DNA of 64,000 nucleotides, from NCBI RefSeq assembly GCF_003013405.1, contig NZ_PXZL01000030.1, positions 62,001 through 126,000 on the forward strand, read 5' to 3'. Made by a program: the position numbers and the translations under genes. Below are positions 58,364 through 64,000 of the stretch, piece by piece; within the stretch, counting starts at the first letter, position 1, and every line of letters starts with the position of its first letter. Origin of the DNA: Brevibacillus formosus. GTDB taxonomy: Bacteria; Bacillota; Bacilli; Brevibacillales; Brevibacillaceae. The notes beneath the pieces were generated by a model. It did no database searches. It saw only the letters and a list, made by a program, of their open reading frames with translations, and was not told the origin of the DNA.

Positions 58364-60193
58364 TTACAGGATTCCACCCAAGCTCGCACCTTTAACAAAC
58401 AGTCGTTCGATATTTTTCTCGACAGTTGGATCTGGCACCAATGGCGGTGCTTGATGTGGCTTGGTTCGGGCATCAATAATCAGATTATCGCAACCCCAAT
58501 GCTTGTTCTCGTAGTAGCTGTTCACGCCGTAAATGTCGTGGGATGGATTACTGCGTGTGAAGGTTGCCCACAGGAAGTTTGGTAGTGACGCACTCATGAA
58601 GGTACTGTCATCACAAAGGACGATCATCGGGCAAGACGGGATCGGCCCTCTCGCTTGAATCGCGTCACACAGATTCTGTAATTGCTGTTGGGCGTTTGCA
58701 TAATCGGTAAAGGCCGGACCTTGGATCGAAACCACACCTGGCATAATCAAGCGGGCATTCTCAAACTCTCGCAAATCCTTCAGTTCATCCGGCACCTCTT
58801 TGCACAGCTCTCGTTTTTGATCGCCGTAAGCAGCGAGGACAACCTTACTGCCGCTGTTTAAGCCCGTTCCCGAATAATCCAGCGTATCAATGGTCGTGTT
58901 CGTATAAAAATGAACATCGCGATGCAGGTCGATTCTCTCCAAAATATAGGTCATAAAATCAACTTCATCATGTGTGGTCAACGGTCGATTTTCTTCGGCG
59001 GTAATGAATAAATACTTGGCCAAGCTCAATTGGCCAGTTCCTAAAATGCGATTGGCAATCGTGAGCATCTCTGTCGGCTGTTTGACCTGCTGATAAGGCG
59101 TATAGCGCTCGCTTCCGATGGCAAACAGCAGCGGATGCACACCGGCAGCATCTACGGCGTGGACTTCTTTTACACCTGGGATTTCCTGCTTGATCGCATC
59201 GCCCGTTAACTCGTGAATCAACTGACCAAACGATGTATCTTCTTGTGGCGGACGACCCACAACCGTGAATGGCCAGATGGCATTCGGCTTGGCATACACT
59301 TTCTTTACCTTCATTACAGGGAATGGATGGATCAGACTGTAATAGCCCAGATGGTCACCGAATGGTCCTTCTGGTTTCGTATCTCCGGGATAAATATCTC
59401 CAGTGATTACAAAATCGGCATCATTGCTTATACAATAACCATCGATATAGCTGTAGTGAAAACGGCGTCCAGAAAGCAAGCCGGCAAAAGTAATTTCGCT
59501 CAAGCCTTCTGGTAGCGGCATTACTGCCGATAAGGTGTGCGCAGGTGGCCCGCCCACAAAACAACTAACTTTCAGCGGCATCCCCATTTTGGTCGCTTTG
59601 GCTTGGTGGACACCGATTCCACGATGGATTTGATAGTGCAAGCCAATTTCTTTGTTTACTTCATACTCATTACCAGTCAACTGCACCCGGTACATACCCA
59701 AATTGGAATTCATGATTCCAGGCTTGTCCGGATCTTCCGAATAGATTTGGGGGAGCGTGACAAAAGCTCCGCCATCCATCGGCCAGCTTTGGATCAGTGG
59801 CAGGTCTGTTATGCTGATTTCCTGTGCAGTTACCGGCATGCTAGTCGATTTTTTGGCAGGCAAAGCCTTCAGAGCAGCAAAGCCGTTCTCCATATTTTTA
59901 AATGGCTGCTTTAGTGCTTTCATCGGATCATTGCGCATGGCGATGATATTTTCAGCGGCTTGCCAGGTGCTTCTGAAAATAAACTTGCTGCGCTCAATTG
60001 TGCCAAATAGATTGGATACTGCACGAAATTTTGAGCCTTTTACATTTTCAAACAGCAATGCTGGTCCCCCGGCTTCGTACACCTTCAAGTGAATCGCGGC
60101 CATTTCCAGATAGGGATCTACTTCTTCGCGAATACGGACCAAATGTCCGTGCCTTTCCAAGTCAAGGATGCACTCTTCTAAATTCTGATACAT
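58364..60193 (-). CDS. UbiD-family (prenylated-FMN) decarboxylase
   Basis: A 609-residue UbiD-like protein. Family marks: RHGHLVRIREEVDPYLEMAAI, ALLFENVKGSKFRAVSNLFGTIER, the catalytic/metal segment KPEGPFGDHLGYYSL and PQEDTSFGQLIHELTG. UbiD enzymes reversibly decarboxylate aromatic or unsaturated acids with prenylated FMN made by UbiX. At over 600 residues it is longer than classic UbiD (about 490) and closer to the size of the menaquinone-type members; menaquinone synthesis is a possible role. No UbiX partner is adjacent. Confidence 0.88.
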   Translation of the reverse strand: MYQNLEECILDLERHGHLVRIREEVDPYLEMAAIHLKVYEAGGPALLFENVKGSKFRAVSNLFGTIERSKFIFRSTWQAAENIIAMRNDPMKALKQPFKNMENGFAALKALPAKKSTSMPVTAQEISITDLPLIQSWPMDGGAFVTLPQIYSEDPDKPGIMNSNLGMYRVQLTGNEYEVNKEIGLHYQIHRGIGVHQAKATKMGMPLKVSCFVGGPPAHTLSAVMPLPEGLSEITFAGLLSGRRFHYSYIDGYCISNDADFVITGDIYPGDTKPEGPFGDHLGYYSLIHPFPVMKVKKVYAKPNAIWPFTVVGRPPQEDTSFGQLIHELTGDAIKQEIPGVKEVHAVDAAGVHPLLFAIGSERYTPYQQVKQPTEMLTIANRILGTGQLSLAKYLFITAEENRPLTTHDEVDFMTYILERIDLHRDVHFYTNTTIDTLDYSGTGLNSGSKVVLAAYGDQKRELCKEVPDELKDLREFENARLIMPGVVSIQGPAFTDYANAQQQLQNLCDAIQARGPIPSCPMIVLCDDSTFMSASLPNFLWATFTRSNPSHDIYGVNSYYENKHWGCDNLIIDARTKPHQAPPLVPDPTVEKNIERLFVKGASLGGIL

Positions 60194-60266
60194 ATCTATA
60201 GGGCTCCAATCACTAGATTCTAGATTTACCTGTAGATCAATACCTTCTCATCATACAGGAAAGATC

Positions 60267-60968
60267 CTACAAATTCACGTTACCCTTCCGCACAATTTCT
60301 TGAAGCTCGCTCAATTCTCTGATTTCGTACGTTGGCTGAATGCTCGTCTGATTTTCCTTTCCCAAAGGGTTGAACCAGCACGTATCGATCCCGTAATGCG
60401 CTCCCCCTTGTATATCAGAGGTCAACGAATCTCCCACCATCAATACGCTCGCCTTCTCCGTCCATTGCAGTTTGGAAAACGCGTATTCAAAAATTTCCCG
60501 ATCCGGCTTCTTATACCCGACCTCTTCGGAAATAATCAGGTGCTCAAAAGCGTTGCAAAGCGGTGAAGCGGCAATTCTTGCCGTTTGCACAGAGGCAAAC
60601 CCATTCGTAATGATCACCAAACGGCAATCCTTCAAACTGTTGCACAATTCAACCGCTCCCGGGACTAAATGCACTTCTTTGCCCAAATATTCGAGATAAG
60701 CGCTGCCGAACGCCTCTGCATCGATGTCTAGCTGAATAGCTTTGAAAAGTCTTCGAAATCTCTCTACGCCCAGCTCCGCCAGAGTGATCCGCCCCTTTTC
60801 TAAATCCTCCCACAATCCTTTACTGATCTCTTTGTAAGTCGCTCGATAATCAGACGATCCCGTAGCGAATCCAAACTGGGAAAACGTCTTTTGCAAAGCA
60901 TTTTCTTCTGTCGTTTTGAAGTCAAGAAGTGTATCATCTACATCGAATAGTATGACTTGATAGCGCAT
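60267..60968 (-). CDS. HAD-superfamily nucleotidase, YjjG/YfnB type
   Basis: ATG 60968 is 6 nt after GGAGGC; the TTG at 60980 overlaps that SD. Product 233 residues. HAD motif I VILFDVDDTLLDFK, motif II VIITNGFASVQ, motif III KKPDREIFEYAF and motif IV VLMVGDSLTSDIQGGAHYGIDTCWFNP. The YjjG group dephosphorylates non-canonical pyrimidine nucleotides. It follows no partner gene. Confidence 0.9.
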   Translation of the reverse strand: MRYQVILFDVDDTLLDFKTTEENALQKTFSQFGFATGSSDYRATYKEISKGLWEDLEKGRITLAELGVERFRRLFKAIQLDIDAEAFGSAYLEYLGKEVHLVPGAVELCNSLKDCRLVIITNGFASVQTARIAASPLCNAFEHLIISEEVGYKKPDREIFEYAFSKLQWTEKASVLMVGDSLTSDIQGGAHYGIDTCWFNPLGKENQTSIQPTYEIRELSELQEIVRKGNVNL

Positions 60969-61054
60969 AGCAGCCTCCAAAAATCTTTACTGATCAAGTA
61001 TTCGTACAAAACTAACACCTTTCTATCATATCAAAAACAGAAGGCCAAACTGCA

Positions 61055-61088
61055 TAAAAAAAGCCTCGAACTGTATCATTCGAGGCCG
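61055..61088 (-). terminator. Orphan minus-strand terminator upstream of the HAD gene
   Basis: GCCTCGAA (61063-61070) and TTCGAGGC (61079-61086), preceded by seven A. It is terminator-shaped on the minus strand, but the next gene on its right is on the plus strand. It may insulate the HAD gene or belong to an unseen short transcript. Confidence 0.65.
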
Positions 61089-61229
61089 TTAGAGATATTT
61101 TAGAGGAGCGGCTTCTAGATCAACGTCGCGAATTTGAACCGATGAACATATCTCATGGTTTTTACCTAGCAGGAAGTACACTCCTTCTTTCCGAATTATT
61201 TCTCAACATGGCAAAAGGAAGGTGAAGCA

Positions 61230-61757
61230 ATGAACGCACTCTTAGTCATTGATGTGCAAAACGGAATTGTGAATTGTGGGGATTACAAAGAGGAACTTTT
61301 TTTGATAGAACAGGTAATCAAAGATTTTAAAGAGAGCAATCGGCCTGTCATTTTCATCAGACATATCGATGATACAGAAGAAAGCCCACTGAATAGAAGC
61401 TCTATCGGTTCGGAAATACACCCTTCAATAAAAGGCTATTCTGACTACATAATCGAGAAGCATACCCCTAGCGCCTTCTTTCAAACAGAACTCACAAAGA
61501 CTTTAGGAAAGTTAGGGGTCGATCATCTTTTTATAATCGGTTTTGAGACGGAATTTTGTTGTATGTTTACGGCGATCGCAGCCTATGATCGCGGATATAA
61601 AGTGACGTTCATAAAGGACGCAACTGGAACAACCAATAACGCCGAATCATATGGCATGCAAGGTTTAGACATTAAACAGTTTGTAGGAACCGTTCTCCGT
61701 TGGTCGAGTGTCATTGAAGTAGTAGACTACGCCGAGTACGCTGAAAAATACAAGTGA
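61230..61757 (+). CDS. Isochorismatase-family cysteine hydrolase
   Basis: A 175-residue protein with the catalytic triad readable: D8 (LLVIDVQ), K77 (IEKHTPSAFFQT) and C110 (GFETEFCCMFTA, next to a second Cys). SD AAAGGAAGGTG. The family hydrolyses small amides such as nicotinamide or N-carbamoyl compounds; the specific substrate is not evident. Single gene. Confidence 0.9.
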   Translation: MNALLVIDVQNGIVNCGDYKEELFLIEQVIKDFKESNRPVIFIRHIDDTEESPLNRSSIGSEIHPSIKGYSDYIIEKHTPSAFFQTELTKTLGKLGVDHLFIIGFETEFCCMFTAIAAYDRGYKVTFIKDATGTTNNAESYGMQGLDIKQFVGTVLRWSSVIEVVDYAEYAEKYK

Positions 61758-61841
61758 TGAAAGCAGGTTGTACCTTTTTTCCGAGGGCTCGCCGTCGATC
61801 TCCCAATAATGAATTTTTACTACGCTAAGAGGCTTTCGTCA

Positions 61842-61882
61842 TAAAAATAGCCGGTTACACCATTTGATGTAACCGGTTGATT
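61842..61882 (-). terminator. Terminator of the ABC permease gene
   Basis: AGCCGGTTACA and TGTAACCGGTT arms; minus-strand tail CTATTTTTAT. 22 bp after the stop. Confidence 0.85.
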
Positions 61883-61904
61883 ATGTGCTCACAGACCCTT
61901 TATA

Positions 61905-64000
61905 TTAAATATTTTCGTTCTTCAGCGATTCAACGATATTTTGTTCTTTATGTTTTCTAGTCGCATAGAGGATGGATGTACCCACAATAAAAAACACACC
62001 TATCCCTGCAATGAAAAGATCCGCCCAAGGCAACGAAAAAGCAAATTCAAAATTACGGCTAAGGCTCTTATAGATGAAAAACATCACACATAAACTAATC
62101 GGTAAACCGTAAATAAGCGACTTCATTCCATAAAAAAATCCTTCAAAGCGTAGCATTTTCTTCATGCCCTTTGGCGTCATGCCAATGGAAGCCAGCATCG
62201 CAAACTCACGTTTTCTCAAGGCCATCCCTGTCGAAATCGTGTTGATGATATTTGCCATACAAATGAGTCCGATGAGAACCACAAACCCATAAAGGAATAC
62301 GGATATGACTGTGGCGCGATTCATTGCATCCTGACGCTCCTCAATCAGATTGGTCGTATAGACATGTAGATCTGGATATCTGTTCATAATCGGGTTTATT
62401 TCATTTTCCAATGCCGCAGACTGCTCTGTTGTAAATTGAACCTCACTGAAAATTTGCTCAGACAACTCCTCGTTACCGCGTTCTCGTAGCTTGTCAAAGT
62501 CTCGTTCAGAAACAACAAGTGTCACCGTAAAAGCATCTTCCTGATAGCGTAGCATAAAAGGTGGACGTTTATCTGTGATAGAAGCAATTCGGATTTTAGC
62601 CCCTTCAACCTTCGTGAAAGGTATTTCTGATCCCTCTTGGACTGTTAGTTGAGAAATATCTGTAAAATGATGTTGTTCTTTCAAGGTGAACCGATTGACA
62701 AGTATTGCAGAAATCTCGTCACCTTCCAATTTCTTTGCATCAATCCCCGCGGATTTCAGGTACGCTGCAAAAGAGGCCTCATCAAGAGAAACAATGTTTG
62801 CAGACATGTAGTATTTCCCATCTGGATCAAGAGTATGGCGACTGGAGATGTCTGTGGTAACCTCGTTTTCGTTGAGGAATAGATCATTAAAAAGAAGTTG
62901 GGTCTTCACTTTTGTTGTTGCGTTTTGGACAGACATCAATTCATTGGTTAATGACCGTACCCTTTCCCAATCGGCTCCCCTCGCGTTTACGGACAGATCA
63001 TAGGGTAGCGGTGCTTGTGCCATATTATAGGACTTATCCATATATAATGAAAAGGAAGAAGCTGCTAGGTACAAGATTACACTGATCGCAAGAGAAAAGA
63101 CCGTTGAGCGATAGTGGTGTTTATTCCTTTTCAAATTTTTTAATCCTAGTTCTGCTTCAAATCCAAACAACTTCCGCGTCATTTTGGATGTACGAACATC
63201 TTTTCCTTTTAATTCGATATCCTTTGTCTGACGAATCGCAGTTATCGGTGTAATTCCCGATGCCCTCACTGCTGGAAACCATGCAGAAATGAGCAATGTC
63301 AAAATGGAAAACAAAATGACAGCAATCATACTGTACGGCTCTATCACCAATCGCATCGGTTGACTAACGACAAATATTTTTTCAATGAATGGGCTGAGCA
63401 AATGGAGAGTAACACCAATGCCAATGGACCCAAAAAACAACCCAGCTGGAATAGCTATGACCCCGATCACAGCAGCTTCAAAAAATACAGAAGCCCTTTT
63501 TTGCTGTTTGGTTGCCCCTACGCTAGATAACATTCCTAAAGTGCGACTACGCTCTGAAAGTGAGATCGCAAACGCGTTGTAGATTAGTGAGACAGATCCA
63601 ATCAGAATGATAATTCCAACGGATAAGACTGCCAGATACATGGTGTTAAGAAAGTGGGAATCATTCGAAATCCCGGAATAGAGCAAAAGATCCCGGTTGT
63701 ACTTGACTTTTACTCCGTTCGATTTAACTTGATCCTTTACTCCGCTTACCTTACTAGCAATCGTGTTACTCGTTTCATAAATGTTATTTCCTAAACCTTT
63801 AAAATCCTTATATTCTACACTTACCGTGTAGGGAAAGCCCTCCTCTAAATCCCCCTCAGAAAGACCACTAAATGCACGGTATGCAGCCATTGCTTCCTGT
63901 TCTCTAGCTGGTGCTTGAACAATCCCGGTAATGGTGTATGTTTTTGTCTTTGTAGGCGTAAAGACTTCCTTTGATTGATAGACATAATCGGTGCCCAACG
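61905..64000 (-). CDS. FtsX-type ABC transporter permease, 5' end outside the window
   Basis: About 698 residues are visible and the frame is open to the right edge, so the N terminus is missing. Two FtsX domains: one around visible residues 120-260 (MYLAVLSVGIIILIGSVSLIYNAFAISLSERSRTLGMLSSVGATKQQKRASVFFEAAVIG) and one near the C terminus (VISVFLYGFVVLIGLICMANIINTISTGMALRKREFAMLASIGMTPKGMKKMLRFEGFFYGMKSLIYGLPISL), with a large extracytoplasmic region between. Such duplicated permeases work with an MacB/BceA-like ATPase in peptide or lipid extrusion and antibiotic sensing; the ATPase gene probably lies just beyond the edge. Confidence 0.88.
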   Translation of the reverse strand, partial: LGTDYVYQSKEVFTPTKTKTYTITGIVQAPAREQEAMAAYRAFSGLSEGDLEEGFPYTVSVEYKDFKGLGNNIYETSNTIASKVSGVKDQVKSNGVKVKYNRDLLLYSGISNDSHFLNTMYLAVLSVGIIILIGSVSLIYNAFAISLSERSRTLGMLSSVGATKQQKRASVFFEAAVIGVIAIPAGLFFGSIGIGVTLHLLSPFIEKIFVVSQPMRLVIEPYSMIAVILFSILTLLISAWFPAVRASGITPITAIRQTKDIELKGKDVRTSKMTRKLFGFEAELGLKNLKRNKHHYRSTVFSLAISVILYLAASSFSLYMDKSYNMAQAPLPYDLSVNARGADWERVRSLTNELMSVQNATTKVKTQLLFNDLFLNENEVTTDISSRHTLDPDGKYYMSANIVSLDEASFAAYLKSAGIDAKKLEGDEISAILVNRFTLKEQHHFTDISQLTVQEGSEIPFTKVEGAKIRIASITDKRPPFMLRYQEDAFTVTLVVSERDFDKLRERGNEELSEQIFSEVQFTTEQSAALENEINPIMNRYPDLHVYTTNLIEERQDAMNRATVISVFLYGFVVLIGLICMANIINTISTGMALRKREFAMLASIGMTPKGMKKMLRFEGFFYGMKSLIYGLPISLCVMFFIYKSLSRNFEFAFSLPWADLFIAGIGVFFIVGTSILYATRKHKEQNIVESLKNENI

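Overview
The window reads as chromosomal DNA of a spore-forming, low-to-mid GC Gram-positive bacterium. Brevibacillus or another Paenibacillaceae member is my best guess, inferred from protein character and not from any database search. The signs are strong AGGAGG-type ribosome binding sites, a Tlp spore protein, a YhcN/YlaJ spore lipoprotein, a Bacillus-order acoABCLR operon, a CcpA-type cre site and Firmicutes-style intrinsic terminators. I see no rRNA, tRNA, CRISPR array, phage or insertion sequence.

Layout. 1-9.5 kb is an accessory, stress and drug-response zone: a GAF/PucR regulator cut by the window edge, a GNAT acetyltransferase behind a leader peptide and hairpin, a broken aminoglycoside phosphotransferase, a TipA-like MerR regulator, a MerR/GyrI regulator with a serine hydrolase, a 14-helix drug exporter, and an HxlR regulator next to a quinone reductase. 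9.5-15.2 kb is a leftward RpiR-controlled operon (metallophosphatase-like CapA protein, ACS-family importer, acyl-CoA ligase, acetyltransferase). 15.2-19.5 kb holds an SH3-like gene remnant, a SnoaL-like/LysR pair and a secreted YcdB-type protein. 19.5-26.6 kb is the acetoin dehydrogenase operon acoABCL with acoR, a clear sigma-54 promoter and a phased upstream repeat. 26.7-33.8 kb holds a thioesterase, metE and nrdIEF. metE and nrdIEF each sit behind their own cobalamin riboswitch, so the two B12-independent isoenzymes are shut down by the same vitamin.

33.9-49.1 kb is mostly small housekeeping and sporulation-related units: an esterase, the mnmA operon, tlp, DUF952, a GDPD phosphodiesterase, several GNATs, a bile-acid/sodium symporter homologue, yhcN, an O-methyltransferase, a YkgJ-type Cys-cluster protein, a medium-chain reductase with a WYL regulator, and a DUF4386 protein.

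49.1-57.1 kb is the most interesting stretch: a compact ten-gene leftward operon behind a promoter with a cre site inside it. It encodes a PRD/EIIB regulator, an amidohydrolase, a free-standing PRD protein, a small SFCGS glycine-rich protein, three proteins of unknown function (DUF4312, DUF4311, DUF4310; two are multi-helix membrane proteins), a DgaE-type hexosaminate-6-phosphate ammonia-lyase, a DgaF-type KDGP aldolase and an HPr-like phosphocarrier. It looks like an amino-sugar-acid catabolic system in which the usual PTS permease is replaced by uncharacterised proteins while phosphorelay parts remain. 57.1-64 kb holds a secreted protein, a UbiD-family decarboxylase, a HAD nucleotidase, an isochorismatase-like hydrolase and an FtsX-type ABC permease cut by the right edge.
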